From JANQKX01 sp039028695 (GTDB taxonomy: Bacteria > Pseudomonadota > Alphaproteobacteria > Kiloniellales > Kiloniellaceae), in contig JBCCHN010000011.1 in the NCBI GenBank assembly GCA_039028695.1, positions 10,666-74,665 on the forward strand: a stretch of 64,000 nucleotides of DNA, read 5' to 3'. Position numbers and translations under genes: made by a program. Below are positions 1 through 9,802 of the stretch, in pieces (position 1 is the first letter of the stretch; each line of letters starts with the position of its first letter). Below the pieces are notes generated by a model. It was given only the letters and a program-made list of their open reading frames with translations. It did not search any database and was not told the DNA's origin.

Positions 1-243
1 AAGATTCCCGGAGCGTATTCCTGCCCACGTGGCATGCTAGAGTTTTGGATCGACCCAGAAAGCCCTTATCATAAGGATGTCTTTAACCAAGATAAAACCT
101 ACGTTTTCTACTGTGCCAGCGCTTGGCGCTCGGCACTGGCCGCCCAAACCGCCCAAGATATGGGTTTATCTCCTGTCGCCCATATTTCAGGAGGATTTGG
201 AGCCTGGGTCAAAGCAGGCGGACCCGTTGAGAGTGTTGATTAG
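1..243 (+). CDS. Rhodanese-like domain protein, C-terminal part
   Basis: The reading frame is open from the first base of the window, so the 5' end is cut off and the ATG at 34 is internal. The 80 visible residues are the second half of a rhodanese domain. They show the active-site loop YCASAWRSA, with the catalytic Cys at visible residue 38, followed by the domain-ending GGFGAWVKAGGPVE. Proteins of this family are small cytoplasmic sulfurtransferases that carry a persulfide on that Cys. The donor and acceptor cannot be told from the sequence. No partner gene is visible upstream, and the downstream potI remnant is probably unrelated. The family call is secure; the physiological role is unknown. 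Confidence 0.85.
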   Translation, partial: KIPGAYSCPRGMLEFWIDPESPYHKDVFNQDKTYVFYCASAWRSALAAQTAQDMGLSPVAHISGGFGAWVKAGGPVESVD

Positions 244-353
244 CCCGTCGACACATTAGTCCTGGTGCAAAATTATCGAGTAATTAAAAGCGATTGTGCG
301 CTCAGCACCAAGACTAACTCGTAGACCGTTTAATTGTTGCTTTAGAAGACAGT

Positions 354-819
354 ATGGGATGGCCACGCGGGCCGCGGGCTAGGACCCTTACGATCGCGCA
401 TATTACTTTCACAATGGCCTATGTAGCTGTGATCGTGCAATCGAGTTTTTCGGATATGGATGCATCACTAGAAGAAGCGACGATGGGCCTAGGCGCCAAG
501 ACCAGTAGAGGTATTTTTCGTTATCACACTGCCGATCGTTGCACCTGCATTGGTTTCGGGATGGTCGTTGGCTTTCACTCTTTCCGTTGACAACTTGGTT
601 ATCGCTGGTTTTGATTCTGGGCCGGGCGCGAGCACTCTTCCCATGATCATATTCTCCAAGGTTAAGCTTGGAGTGAGTCCGGATGTAAATGCGATGGCGT
701 CAATTATCATCGGCGTTGTCGCTGTTGGCGTTGTTCTAGCCGCCCTCGTCATGCGGCGCCAAGAACATAAAAGGCAAAGCGATGTCCAGCTCGCTAATTC
801 TTCGGATAATTTGTCATAG
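354..819 (+). pseudogene. potI: Frameshifted C-terminal remnant of a PotI/PotC-type polyamine ABC permease
   Basis: Two frames together encode the C-terminal half of a spermidine/putrescine permease. The first (from 354) gives IAHITFTMAYVAVIVQSSF and the EAA-loop region LEEATMGLGAKTSR. After a frame change near 505-515 the second frame continues with FFVITLPIVAPALVSGW and STLPMIIFSKVKLGVSPDVNA, ending at the TAG at 817-819. The N-terminal half of the usual ~270-residue permease is absent, and no other potA-H genes are present. Both the truncation and the frameshift argue for a dead gene. Its position directly before an amine oxidase and an agmatinase fragment suggests the remains of a polyamine uptake and catabolism operon. 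A sequencing error could explain the frameshift but not the missing 5' half. Confidence 0.75.
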
Positions 820-839
820 TGTTTTGGATCGATAGTGAA

Positions 840-2231
840 ATGAACAACACTGTTAAGCAGCTCCTAGGTGATGTAACACTCTTTCCTTTTTGGCTAGACA
901 GTGATCATGCGCCGCCAACAGAGCGACAGCTCATCGGCTCCACCGATGCCGATTTGGTGATTGTCGGAGGTGGATTTACAGGCCTTTGGGCGGCAATCCA
1001 GGCCAAAGAGGCCGCCCCACTGCGCGACATTGTCTTAATTGAAGCGGGAAAAGTGGCCTATGGTGCCTCGGGGCGGCCTGGTGCAATCGTCTCCACATCA
1101 TTGATGCATGGATTGAGCAACGCATTGCGAGTTTTCCCCAACGATATCGCCGAGCTTGAGCGGCTCGGCCAGCAAAACATGGACGGATTCCTCGATACAC
1201 TTCGGCGATATGAGATCGATGCTCATCAGACTTGGGGTGGCGAGCTCACAGTGGCGATCGGTGACGACCGGCTATCGGATATCAAAGAAGAGTATGAGCT
1301 TCACCACCGCTATGGGCATGACGTCGCTTTTTTAGACAAAGAGGAAGTCCGCCGCGAGGTCAACTCCCCACTTTACTCTGGCGCCTGCTGGAACAAAAAA
1401 CAAAGCGGTACGGTAAACCCCGCTCGGCTGGCTTGGGGGCTTAAATCGGCCGCTCTGAAACTTGGCATTCGTCTCTACGAGCACACGCCGATGGAGAGTC
1501 TTGTGGATGATGGCAGTGCGGTACGGATTCGCACCCATGACGGAACAATACGAACGCCAAAGGTCTTGCTCTGCACTAACGCCTTTACGGCAGGGCATTC
1601 CCATATTAAGCGGCGAGTGGTTTGTATTCGCGATCGCATCTTGGCAACAGAGCCACTAAGCGACGAGCAGCTTGAGCGGGTCGGATGGAAAAACCGTCAG
1701 GGTATCTATGATACCCGAACACAACTCAATTATACCCGTATGACCAAAGACAATCGGATCATTTTTGGTGGGCGCTTGGCTTATTATTACGGTGGCCAAA
1801 CGGACCCGGCCGGCGACCGCGAGATTGAACCTTATCACCGGCTAGCCGGCGCCTTTCAAAAAACCTTTCCGCAGTTAGACGATGTCCGTTTCACTCATGC
1901 TTGGGGTGGTCCGATCGCGCTTACCACAAGGATGGCAGTTCACTTCCAGTCCTACCACGAGGGAAAGGTCATATGGGCGGGCGGTTATTCGGGCTTTGGT
2001 GTTTCTACCAGTCGGTTTGGGGCCCGTGTGGGACTTGCCAGGCTGGATCAGACGGATCTACCAGAGCTGAAGATGAGTTTCGCCAAAACCATGCCAAATC
2101 GCATCCCGCCTGAACCGTTTCGCTGGATAGGCGCCCGAATCACCCTATACGCTTTGGACACAGTAGACGAAAAAGCTGGTTGGCGACGACATTGGTTGAA
2201 TTTTGTGCATGCTCTGGGTTTTCCGATTTAG
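840..2231 (+). CDS. FAD-dependent amine oxidoreductase (DAO/PuuB-like)
   Basis: This is an intact protein of 463 residues from the ATG at 840; a GTG at 819 overlapping the preceding stop is the alternative start. A Rossmann FAD motif lies near the N-terminus (DLVIVGGGFTGLWAAIQA), followed by the second FAD-binding segment GASGRPGAIVS, and a C-terminal FAD-contacting stretch WAGGYSGFGVSTS. This is the DAO-superfamily layout of gamma-glutamylputrescine oxidase and related enzymes, which oxidise a primary or secondary amine to an aldehyde or ketone, reducing oxygen or a quinone. The neighbouring potI and agmatinase remnants favour a polyamine-derived substrate, but this is inference. The family usually has GRNGG where this protein has GRPGA, so activity may be altered. 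Confidence 0.75.
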   Translation: MNNTVKQLLGDVTLFPFWLDSDHAPPTERQLIGSTDADLVIVGGGFTGLWAAIQAKEAAPLRDIVLIEAGKVAYGASGRPGAIVSTSLMHGLSNALRVFPNDIAELERLGQQNMDGFLDTLRRYEIDAHQTWGGELTVAIGDDRLSDIKEEYELHHRYGHDVAFLDKEEVRREVNSPLYSGACWNKKQSGTVNPARLAWGLKSAALKLGIRLYEHTPMESLVDDGSAVRIRTHDGTIRTPKVLLCTNAFTAGHSHIKRRVVCIRDRILATEPLSDEQLERVGWKNRQGIYDTRTQLNYTRMTKDNRIIFGGRLAYYYGGQTDPAGDREIEPYHRLAGAFQKTFPQLDDVRFTHAWGGPIALTTRMAVHFQSYHEGKVIWAGGYSGFGVSTSRFGARVGLARLDQTDLPELKMSFAKTMPNRIPPEPFRWIGARITLYALDTVDEKAGWRRHWLNFVHALGFPI

Positions 2232-2276
2232 GGCCACAAGCATTGGCTTAAGAGTCCCTAGTAATGGAGCAAATCA

Positions 2277-2567
2277 ATGGCAGATAAAAAAGACATCAGA
2301 ATCGACAACGCTTTTCTGCGGCAGAGCCACTTTGGTAATAGCCCAGAATTGACCTTTGCCGGTGCCACCAGCTTCGCGCGCCGGCGTTATACGAAGGACT
2401 TACAAGGGGTCGACGTGGCGATTACCGGCATCCCTTTTGACTGTGCAACGACCAACCGGCCAGGGGCCCGTTTTGGACCGCGACAAATCCGAGAGATGTC
2501 GGCGCTGTTGGTCTGTGCCTACTTATTCGACCTCAGACATTGCCGCCCTGAAATTCATCGGAGGTGA
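2277..2567 (+). pseudogene. speB: Truncated agmatinase/ureohydrolase (N-terminal part)
   Basis: The frame begins at ATG 2277 with a plausible N-terminus and the ureohydrolase segment VDVAITGIPFDCATTNRPGARFGPRQIREMSALL. After about 80 residues homology is lost, and the frame ends at 2567 without any of the Mn-binding motifs (GGDH, DAHxD, DxDxxDP) needed for catalysis. Intact agmatinases are about 310-320 residues. The following DNA (2530-2640) may hold a shuffled C-terminal scrap, but I cannot align it with certainty. An IS6 remnant begins about 150 bp further on, so insertion and deletion is a likely cause. It belongs with the upstream potI remnant and amine oxidase as a broken polyamine locus. 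Confidence 0.75.
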
Positions 2568-2744
2568 TTTTGTGGCGAAATCGCTAGCGTGTAGCTCAAC
2601 CGTAGCAACGGCTGTGGCGGGCTTCACCATTGCCCGGGGATCTTATGTCTGATCGCGGCAATCCGTCCGCAGAAGACAACGAGCCGATTTTTCAGACTGG
2701 CGTTTCACTCTCTTGGTAACTCGCCGTGGTGGAGGATACACGCC

Positions 2745-2960
2745 AGACTTTCGGGCAAGGCCGAACCGTGTTGTGACAGATATCGATGCCCTGCTCATCG
2801 GCTAGATCTTCAACCGGCCGCATCCATAAGGGAAATCTTATGTACCCAATTATCGTCGTGCGGATCACTTCGGGCGGTGAACTGAAGTACCGGAAAAGAT
2901 TATTCAACCCCAATCGTTAGGGATCCAAATGGCCCCCAGAAAACCTTGATACTATGGCAA
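2745..2960 (-). mobile_element. IS6-family remnant, transposase N-terminal end
   Basis: On the minus strand about 45 residues from 2913 downward match the N-terminus of the IS6 transposase copy at 42202-42888: PPEVIR, then IGYIRFPLWMRPVEDL, then DEQGIDICHNTVR. The similarity stops near 2757. The stretch 2568-2744 holds no recognisable gene. The element has lost the catalytic DDE region and its left end. It flanks the truncated agmatinase and may have caused that truncation. Confidence 0.7.
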
Positions 2961-2983
2961 AGGCTGCGTATCGGGTTGGTCGA

Positions 2984-4282
2984 TTAATCATGTTCCAGCT
3001 TTTCGCTGAAACCCAGGATAGCCAAGGCGGCTAAGGTTACTAGCGCGCCCGATAGCAGGTAGAAGCCGGCAAAAAGCAAACCAAAATTAAGAGCCAGCCC
3101 AGTCGCAACTATCGGTGCGAATGCAGCACCAAATATCCAAGATAAATTTGTTGCTAGCGCACTGCCGGTATAACGGTATTTCTGTTGGAAGCGACCGGGC
3201 AGAATTGCACTTGCTTGGCCATAAGACAGTCCAAAAAGAACATATCCAATCAGGATGTATGCGAGTCCGCCATCGGGCAGGCTATTCACCAAAAAGCTGA
3301 ACATACCGATCAGAAGCGAAACGATTGCCAGCATTCGTCTGCGCCCAAAGCGGTCGGACAATAATCCCGAGATCGCCACTGAAGGAATGCAGATGAATCC
3401 GCCGATCAACATCAATAACAGGAAATCAGCGATCGGCTTTTCGTGATAAAGGTATTCATAAGCCAGAGGAAAGACCGTCACCATGTGCAAGATTGCGTAG
3501 CTGGACAACGGCAAGAAGGTCGCCATCAGCACGTCACGCCAATGCACTGACAACATCTCAAAAAATGGACTGGACTTTAGCTGCACCTCCTCTTTAAGGA
3601 TTTCATGCGCTTCGCTATGGATCAGTTGAAGTCTGGCAAAAAGTGAGACGACATTGACGGCCAAAACCGCAAAAAACGGCCAACGCCATCCCCAATTGAT
3701 AAACTCTTCGTCGGTTAGAAACCCAGTCAATACGAAGTAGATGGCGCCCGCCACGCAAAGGCCGATAGGCGCACCCAACTGCGGGATCATCGCATACCAG
3801 CCTTGCCGCTTTTCCGAGGCATGAGTCTGAAGCAGAAGCGTCATTCCATCCCAGGAGCCGCCAAGACCAATACCCTGGCCGATCCGAAACACGATGAGCA
3901 GAACCGGTGCTAGCCAGCCCGCCGTTTCATAACTTGGCAGAAGCCCGATAGCCATCGTGGATCCGCCAAGAATAAAAAGGGCGACCGTAATCTTAACGGA
4001 GCGTCCTGTCCGCATTTCCAGGAACTTGAAAGATTGACTTGCGAAAGGACGGGCGAGGAAGGCCAGCGGAAAAACGGCAAATGACAACAGCACCGCTGTC
4101 GCAGGATCGTAGTTGGAGAAAACGAACCGTGGAAAAACCAATACGGACGCGAAGGCGTAGACAAAAAATCCAAAATAATCAGTGACCTGGGCCATCACGA
4201 CGGTGATGATCAGGTCGTCCAGGCCCAGTTTGGCTTTTTCTGGAGGACTTGCGCTGCTTTTGGATGTAGTGCCGTCTGTCAT
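2984..4282 (-). CDS. MFS transporter, metabolite:H+ symporter (MHS) type
   Basis: The protein has 432 residues and about 12 hydrophobic segments. The cytoplasmic loop after the second helix reads RPFASQSFKFLEMRTGRS, and the equivalent loop in the second half reads SGLLSDRFGRRRMLA, both forms of the MFS loop 2-3 motif. A GIGLGGSWDGMTLLL stretch resembles the MHS subgroup (ShiA, ProP, KgtP), which couples proton entry to uptake of organic acids or zwitterions. The loop 2-3 motif is degenerate in the first half (no GxxxDRxGRR), unusual for the group. Start at ATG 4282 with AAAGG upstream. It is transcribed divergently from the cyo operon. The substrate is unknown. Confidence 0.75.
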   Translation of the reverse strand: MTDGTTSKSSASPPEKAKLGLDDLIITVVMAQVTDYFGFFVYAFASVLVFPRFVFSNYDPATAVLLSFAVFPLAFLARPFASQSFKFLEMRTGRSVKITVALFILGGSTMAIGLLPSYETAGWLAPVLLIVFRIGQGIGLGGSWDGMTLLLQTHASEKRQGWYAMIPQLGAPIGLCVAGAIYFVLTGFLTDEEFINWGWRWPFFAVLAVNVVSLFARLQLIHSEAHEILKEEVQLKSSPFFEMLSVHWRDVLMATFLPLSSYAILHMVTVFPLAYEYLYHEKPIADFLLLMLIGGFICIPSVAISGLLSDRFGRRRMLAIVSLLIGMFSFLVNSLPDGGLAYILIGYVLFGLSYGQASAILPGRFQQKYRYTGSALATNLSWIFGAAFAPIVATGLALNFGLLFAGFYLLSGALVTLAALAILGFSEKLEHD

Positions 4283-4617
4283 CCGTTCCGACCTTTGCGT
4301 TTAAGCCACCAACATAAACGACTCTATGATCGTTCCCCTGCAGCTTGCAAACAACGAAAAATTTTAGGGCCTATTGTCAAATGTACGAGACATTCGACCG
4401 CTGTGATTTTGGCTGAGCGTGTAATTCCGGTTTGCACGTCCGGGTATTTAGCTTCAAAATCCGATGCAATGTATCGTGTAACAATGACGTCCTGTTATTA
4501 ATGATTCTGTTCTCATGGCCATCTGGAAATCTGCGCAGGTTTTACGGCTTGTGCCCCTTGACCTTTTTTGCACGGTTTGAGCTGGATGACGATGCCCAAA
4601 TGGGTGGATCAAGATAG
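4283..4617. other. Divergent intergenic region between MFS gene and cyo operon
   Basis: This 335-bp stretch separates the two divergent genes and must hold both promoters. I find no convincing FNR-type TTGAT-N4-ATCAA or Fur-type palindrome in it and no coding potential. Confidence 0.5.
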
Positions 4618-5745
4618 ATGAAAAGCTGCTGGAAACCTTCAGGAATACTGGCTTTACTGGCCCTCAGCGGCTGCGAAATGGTGGTAATGCAGCCGTCGGG
4701 TGACATCGCCGACCAGCAAGCAGACCTCATTATCTATTCGACAATCCTAATGTTAATCGTGGTCGTGCCGGTGATGGCGCTGACGGTCTTTTTTGCCATC
4801 CATTTTCGCGCCTCGAATAAGAATGCGACTTACGAGCCGGATTGGCATCACTCTATCAGCCTCGAAATTGTGATCTGGACAGTTCCCATGGCAATCATCA
4901 TGTGCCTCGCGGGATTGACCTGGGTCGCAACACACCGATTGGAGCCTTACAGTCCGCTTTCGCGCATTTCCGCTGATGTTCCAATCAATCCATCCGTGCA
5001 GCCACTTGTCATACAAGTCGTTGCGATGGACTGGAAATGGCTCTTTATCTATCCGGAACAGGGCGTTGCCGCCGTCAACGAGGTTGCGGCGCCAGTGAAT
5101 CGGCCGATCAAATTCGAAATAACGTCCGCTACAGTGATGAATTCTTTTTATATCCCGGCACTCGCCGGTCAGATTTATGCTATGGCGGGCATGCAGACCG
5201 AACTGAACGCGGTGATCAACCAGCCGGGGAGCTATAAGGGGTTTTCGGCCAACTATAGCGGCGCGGGCTTTTCCCAAATGCATTTCCAGTTCAAGGGGGT
5301 CGAGGGGACCGAGTTCGACGATTGGGTAACCAGGGTCAGATCCGGTTCCCAAGAGCTTGACCGTTCGACTTATCTGGAGCTCAACAGGCCCAGCACCGCC
5401 AACCCTGTCACCTACTATAACAGTGTGGACCCTGCGTTGTGGGGTGCAATTATCAATTTGTGCGTCGAGGAGGGCACTCTGTGTCAGGACGATATGATGA
5501 CGGTCGATGCGCTTGGCGGTGGCGGCCTGGAAGGCTTGTTCCTTCGCGAAGTTTTCGCCGGCATTTGCACTGTCCAGGATCCTGTCGCAATGTTATCTCA
5601 AATCAGCGATCGGAAGTCGGCTAAAATGACAAAAGTACCGGTGAGTTTATCGAGGGCCACGGCTGACAAGAATTCGACGGACAGTCTCTTAGCGAAGTGG
5701 ATAGGGAATCCCTTGCAAGAGACGATTTCCGAAAGGGGTAATTGA
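4618..5745 (+). CDS. cyoA: Cytochrome bo3-type ubiquinol oxidase subunit II
   Basis: This is a 375-residue lipoprotein-type precursor with lipobox LALSGC (Cys19) and two transmembrane helices (about residues 36-62 and 80-105), followed by a periplasmic cupredoxin domain. The region that carries the CuA ligands in cytochrome c oxidases reads YSGAGFSQMHFQFKG here, with no Cys pair. The enzyme therefore oxidises quinol rather than cytochrome c. The motif VVAMDWKWLFIYPEQG is typical of CyoA. It is the first gene of cyoABCD, with a gap of about 107 bp before cyoB that has no obvious hairpin. It is longer than many CyoA (about 310-380), with a non-conserved C-terminal tail. Confidence 0.93.
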   Translation: MKSCWKPSGILALLALSGCEMVVMQPSGDIADQQADLIIYSTILMLIVVVPVMALTVFFAIHFRASNKNATYEPDWHHSISLEIVIWTVPMAIIMCLAGLTWVATHRLEPYSPLSRISADVPINPSVQPLVIQVVAMDWKWLFIYPEQGVAAVNEVAAPVNRPIKFEITSATVMNSFYIPALAGQIYAMAGMQTELNAVINQPGSYKGFSANYSGAGFSQMHFQFKGVEGTEFDDWVTRVRSGSQELDRSTYLELNRPSTANPVTYYNSVDPALWGAIINLCVEEGTLCQDDMMTVDALGGGGLEGLFLREVFAGICTVQDPVAMLSQISDRKSAKMTKVPVSLSRATADKNSTDSLLAKWIGNPLQETISERGN

Positions 5746-5852
5746 TGCGACCAAAGCTCAAGCCCCATCAAGACTTACTAAGCAAGTCAGCCAATCTAAG
5801 GCAATCACGGTAAGCTAATAGGCACCAACGCAGGGCGCAGACTGAGGACAAT

Positions 5853-7868
5853 ATGGCGGTAGTCGACTACAACCGTTGGGATCCGATTTTCGGGAAGTTA
5901 GGTTGGGATATTTTCCCGATCAACGAACCGGTGGTGGTGGTCACCTTCGTTGTCGTCGCGATCAGTGGTATCGCTCTTTTGGCGGCGCTGACCTATTTCC
6001 GCCTTTGGGGCTATTTGTGGCGAGAATGGTTCACCTCTATCGATCACAAGAAAATCGGGATCATGTATATGGTGCTCGGGCTTGTGATGCTGGTCCGAGG
6101 TTTTGCCGATGCCATTCTCATGCGGATTCAACAGGCTTGGACCGCAAGCGGCGGTTCTGGATACCTCGACCCCCATCATTATGACCAGATCTTCACCGCG
6201 CACGGCATGATCATGATTTTTTTTGTTGCCATGCCGTTCGTGACGGGGCTGATGAATTTTGTCATGCCGCTCCAGATCGGCGCGCGGGACGTCGCCTTCC
6301 CATTTCTCAATAATTTCAGTTTCTGGATGACCGTATCGGGTGCGGTCCTGGTGATGGTTTCTCTATTCGTTGGAGAATTCTCGACGGCAGGGTGGCTGGC
6401 CTATCCGCCCCTGTCCGGGCCCGGGTTCAGTCCCAGCGTGGGTGTAGACTATTATATCTGGGCGCTTCAGATCGCTGGAATAGGCACAACGCTATCCGGC
6501 ATAAACCTCGTTGTGACCATAGTGAAAATGCGGGCCCCGGGTATGAGCTATATGCGCATGCCGGTGTTTTGCTGGACCGCCTTGTGCACCAATATCCTGA
6601 TTGTGGTGACTTTCCCAATTCTCACTGCGACCTTGGCGTTGCTCACCCTCGATCGCTATGTGGGAACCAATTTCTTCACCAGCGATCTTGGTGGCAATCC
6701 GATGATGTACGTCAATCTCATCTGGATTTGGGGGCACCCTGAAGTTTACATCCTGACACTGCCAGTTTTTGGCGTGTTTTCGGAAGTCGTCGCAACTTTT
6801 TGCGGCAAGCGTCTATTTGGCTATACCTCCATGGTCTACGCCACCGTGGTGATTACAATCCTTTCCTATATCGTATGGCTTCACCACTTCTTCACCATGG
6901 GCGCCGGTGCCGATGTCAATTCGTTCTTCGGTATTACAACCATGGTGATCTCGATCCCCACCGGCGCCAAGATTTTCAATTGGCTGTTCACCTTGTACAA
7001 GGGGCGGATCCGTTTCGAATTGCCCATGCTGTGGACAATTGCCTTTATGCTCACCTTCGTCATCGGTGGCATGACCGGTGTACTGCTTGCGGTTCCGCCG
7101 GCTGATTATGTGCTTCACAATAGCCTGTTTTTGGTCGCCCATTTCCACAACGTGATTATCGGCGGCGTTGTGTTCGGAATCTTCGCCGCCATGACCTACT
7201 GGTTTCCCAAGGCATTTGGATTCCGCCTTGATCCCTTCTGGGGCAAGGTCTCCTTTTGGTGCTGGGTGATTGGATTTTATCTGGCATTCATGCCGCTTTA
7301 CGTGCTCGGGCTGATGGGTGTCACGCGGCGCCTCAGTCAGTTCGAAGACACAATATATGGTGGCTATTTCATTGTCGCTCTAATAGGGGCTCTGTTCGTT
7401 GCTGCGGGCCTTGGCGCCTTTTTGTTGCAGATCTTCGTCAGCATTCGCAACCGTGCAGCCTTGCGCGACACCACGGGAGATCCTTGGGGTGGCCGGACCC
7501 TCGAATGGTCCACATCTTCTCCGCCGCCGTATTACAATTTCGCTTTTACGCCTCGCGTGCACCAGATCGATGCCTGGTGGCATATGAAGGTGGCCGGCTA
7601 TCGGCGTCCGTTGGAGAATTTTGAACCAATCCATATGCCCAAGAATACCGGCACCGGCATCATTCTCGCTGGTATCGTTACAGTTCTCGGTTTTGCCCTG
7701 ATCTGGCACATTTGGTGGCTTGTCGCGGTCAGTTTTATCGTCTCTATTGGGTACGGCATTGATCACACTTTCAACTATGACCGCGACTATCACGTGCCGC
7801 CCGATGAAGTTGCGAATATCGAAAGTGAACGCACTAAACTCATGGCGCAACGGGCAAGCGCCACATGA
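5853..7868 (+). CDS. cyoB: Cytochrome bo3-type ubiquinol oxidase subunit I
   Basis: This 671-residue integral membrane subunit holds the low-spin heme and the heme-CuB oxygen reduction site and pumps protons. Diagnostic elements are the extra N-terminal helix of quinol oxidases, [10 protein letters not shown] (low-spin heme His), [15 protein letters not shown] with the CuB His and the cross-linked Tyr, [10 protein letters not shown] (two CuB His) and [11 protein letters not shown] with the heme ligands. Its last codons overlap the start of cyoC (ATGA at 7865-7868), which implies translational coupling. Length matches E. coli CyoB (663). It works with CyoA, C and D in the inner membrane. Confidence 0.96.
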   Translation: MAVVDYNRWDPIFGKLGWDIFPINEPVVVVTFVVVAISGIALLAALTYFRLWGYLWREWFTSIDHKKIGIMYMVLGLVMLVRGFADAILMRIQQAWTASGGSGYLDPHHYDQIFTAHGMIMIFFVAMPFVTGLMNFVMPLQIGARDVAFPFLNNFSFWMTVSGAVLVMVSLFVGEFSTAGWLAYPPLSGPGFSPSVGVDYYIWALQIAGIGTTLSGINLVVTIVKMRAPGMSYMRMPVFCWTALCTNILIVVTFPILTATLALLTLDRYVGTNFFTSDLGGNPMMYVNLIWIWGHPEVYILTLPVFGVFSEVVATFCGKRLFGYTSMVYATVVITILSYIVWLHHFFTMGAGADVNSFFGITTMVISIPTGAKIFNWLFTLYKGRIRFELPMLWTIAFMLTFVIGGMTGVLLAVPPADYVLHNSLFLVAHFHNVIIGGVVFGIFAAMTYWFPKAFGFRLDPFWGKVSFWCWVIGFYLAFMPLYVLGLMGVTRRLSQFEDTIYGGYFIVALIGALFVAAGLGAFLLQIFVSIRNRAALRDTTGDPWGGRTLEWSTSSPPPYYNFAFTPRVHQIDAWWHMKVAGYRRPLENFEPIHMPKNTGTGIILAGIVTVLGFALIWHIWWLVAVSFIVSIGYGIDHTFNYDRDYHVPPDEVANIESERTKLMAQRASAT

Positions 7869-8512
7869 GCACGGAAGAGACCGGCGAACCGATCGAATTT
7901 CATATTCGACAGGCCCACGGCCACTCGTCCCACGGCGAAGGAGAAGAGCACCACCCCCCGACTGGTACCATGTTGGGGTTCTGGGTCTATCTCATGAGCG
8001 ACTGCCTGATTTTCGGCAGCCTATTTGCTGTACACGCGGTGCTCGGCAGGAACTACGCCGCAGGGCCGGCGCCGGCCGACCTATTCGAAATCGATATGAT
8101 TTTGGTGGCGACATTTGCGTTGCTATTTTCATCCATAACCTATGGTTTTGCCGTTCTGCGGATGGATAAGAACGATTTGCGCGGAACCCAGGTCTGGCTA
8201 GTCGTGACGGGGTTCTTCGGGGCCGTGTTTTTGATGCTTGAAATCGCGGAGTTTTCCCACCTGTGGCACATCGGTGCCACGCCGATGGCCAGCGCTTTCC
8301 TGTCGTCATTCTACACGTTGGTTGGCACTCACGGCCTGCATGTGACCGCTGGCTGCATTTGGTTGTTGGTCCTGCTTGCCCAGCTCCAGATGCATGGCTT
8401 AACCCTTGAGAATCGGCGCCGGGTGATGTGCCTCAGCATGTTCTGGCACTTCCTCGATCTTATCTGGATCGGCGTGTTCTCCTTTGTTTATCTGGCGGGG
8501 GTGATCATATGA
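7865..8512 (+). CDS. cyoC: Cytochrome bo3-type ubiquinol oxidase subunit III
   Basis: This 215-residue five-helix membrane subunit has the subunit III signature [25 protein letters not shown] and the late helix [18 protein letters not shown] histidine-rich cytoplasmic N-terminus (about residues 15-30) precedes the first helix. It starts inside the cyoB stop (ATGA overlap) and its own stop overlaps the cyoD start, so the four genes are one translationally coupled operon. Subunit III has no redox centre; it stabilises subunit I and probably supports proton entry. Confidence 0.95.
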   Translation: MSTEETGEPIEFHIRQAHGHSSHGEGEEHHPPTGTMLGFWVYLMSDCLIFGSLFAVHAVLGRNYAAGPAPADLFEIDMILVATFALLFSSITYGFAVLRMDKNDLRGTQVWLVVTGFFGAVFLMLEIAEFSHLWHIGATPMASAFLSSFYTLVGTHGLHVTAGCIWLLVLLAQLQMHGLTLENRRRVMCLSMFWHFLDLIWIGVFSFVYLAGVII

Positions 8513-8916
8513 GCGGATCCGCAAAAACGGCGCACGAAAATCAGGAGCAAGGGCGGCAAGAGGATCTCCATCAACAAGGGGGTCACGGTTCCTTCCGCTC
8601 TTACATGATTGGCTTTGTTCTATCCGTGATTTTGACGATCATACCTTTTTCGATCGTCATGGGCGGCCTTGTGGATAGCAAGGTCCTGGCGATTGGTATC
8701 GTGTTTACCTTGGGCGCCGCACAGATGCTCGTCCATATTTATTACTTTCTTCACGTGAATGCTCGGGCCGAGGAGGGTTGGCTGGCGATGTCGCTGACTT
8801 TCACCGTACTCTTGGTAGTGATTGTGCTCGCGGGCTCCATCTGGGTCATGTTCCATCTTGAGGAGAACATGATGCCGGCCCACGAACAGATTGAACGCAT
8901 CAAATCCCTGCCTTAG
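8509..8916 (+). CDS. cyoD: Cytochrome bo3-type ubiquinol oxidase subunit IV
   Basis: This is a 135-residue protein from the ATG at 8509, which overlaps the cyoC stop as ATGA. A hydrophilic N-terminus is followed by three transmembrane helices (about residues 30-52, 60-80 and 92-114). The segment GAAQMLVHIYYFLHV is the family signature. It assists assembly of the CuB site in subunit I. An upstream in-frame start at 8428 would lie entirely within cyoC and is not favoured. No cyoE (heme O synthase) follows, so heme O must be made from another locus. Confidence 0.93.
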   Translation: MSGSAKTAHENQEQGRQEDLHQQGGHGSFRSYMIGFVLSVILTIIPFSIVMGGLVDSKVLAIGIVFTLGAAQMLVHIYYFLHVNARAEEGWLAMSLTFTVLLVVIVLAGSIWVMFHLEENMMPAHEQIERIKSLP

Positions 8917-8942
8917 GGCCACACTGTGATCCGGATTTGGAA

Positions 8943-9683
8943 ATGACGGATTGGCGGACGCGCAAGTGGGCCAAAGCTCTGTTAATGGTCGCGGCCTTTG
9001 CACTATTTATTTGCTTCGTGCTCCTCGGCAATTGGCAGCTATACCGCCTTGACTGGAAGCGCAGCCTGATCCAAGCCGTAGAGGAGCGCGCCTTCAACCT
9101 TCCGGTGGCGGCGCCGACGGCAGATCAATGGCCTAGCATCAATGCTGAAAAGGACGCGTATCATCGGGTGAAAGCGACGGGTCATTTTCTTTATCAAGAG
9201 GAAATTCCGGTTGTTGCGCTCACCGAACTTGGTGGTGGCTATTGGATCATGACGCCGCTGTTGCGAGACAATAGTGAGATGATTTGGGTCAATAGAGGAT
9301 TTGTCCCAACCGAGCTAAAAGAGCCCGGCACGCGACCGGTCAATCACAACCAAGCTGTCACGGTTACTGGGTTATTGCGCATGAGCGAACCCAAGGGAAC
9401 ATTTCTGCAGTCGAATGATCCGATGGCTGGCCGCTGGTATTCGCGGGATCTCGAGGCTTTTTCGTCCATCAAAGATTTGCCGCAGGCGGCTCCCTATTTT
9501 ATCGATGCCGGGCCAAATGAAAACGAGGAGTCTTGGCCGCGCGGCGGAATGACCAGGGTTACCTTCCGCAATAATCATCTTGTTTATGCTCTGACGTGGT
9601 ATGTACTCGCCGCCCTGCTCGCGGGTGGGGTCGGTTATGCCATATGGGTGGAAAGACGGCCTTCCAGAAAGGACTCCACTTAG
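8943..9683 (+). CDS. SURF1-family oxidase assembly protein
   Basis: This protein of about 246 residues has one transmembrane helix at each end (about 10-30 and 218-238) and a periplasmic domain between, the SURF1 layout. Family features are the N-terminal LLGNWQLYRLDWKRSLI, YHRVKATGHF, WVNRGFVP and the C-terminal NNHLVYALTWYVLA. SURF1 proteins help insert heme into subunit I of heme-copper oxidases. It follows cyoD by 26 bp and is probably the last gene of the cyo operon, where SURF1 takes the place often held by cyoE. The ATG at 8943 is preferred over a TTG two codons upstream. Confidence 0.88.
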   Translation: MTDWRTRKWAKALLMVAAFALFICFVLLGNWQLYRLDWKRSLIQAVEERAFNLPVAAPTADQWPSINAEKDAYHRVKATGHFLYQEEIPVVALTELGGGYWIMTPLLRDNSEMIWVNRGFVPTELKEPGTRPVNHNQAVTVTGLLRMSEPKGTFLQSNDPMAGRWYSRDLEAFSSIKDLPQAAPYFIDAGPNENEESWPRGGMTRVTFRNNHLVYALTWYVLAALLAGGVGYAIWVERRPSRKDST

Positions 9684-9802
9684 AGTACAGCCCAGGTACT
9701 CTGACCCGTCTTGCGATCTAAGCGGCCAATGTCCTGCTTGAATTCCGATGACCAAAAGAAGCCGCCGCTAACGCCCCAGAAGATAATACAATACGGAGCT
9801 TT

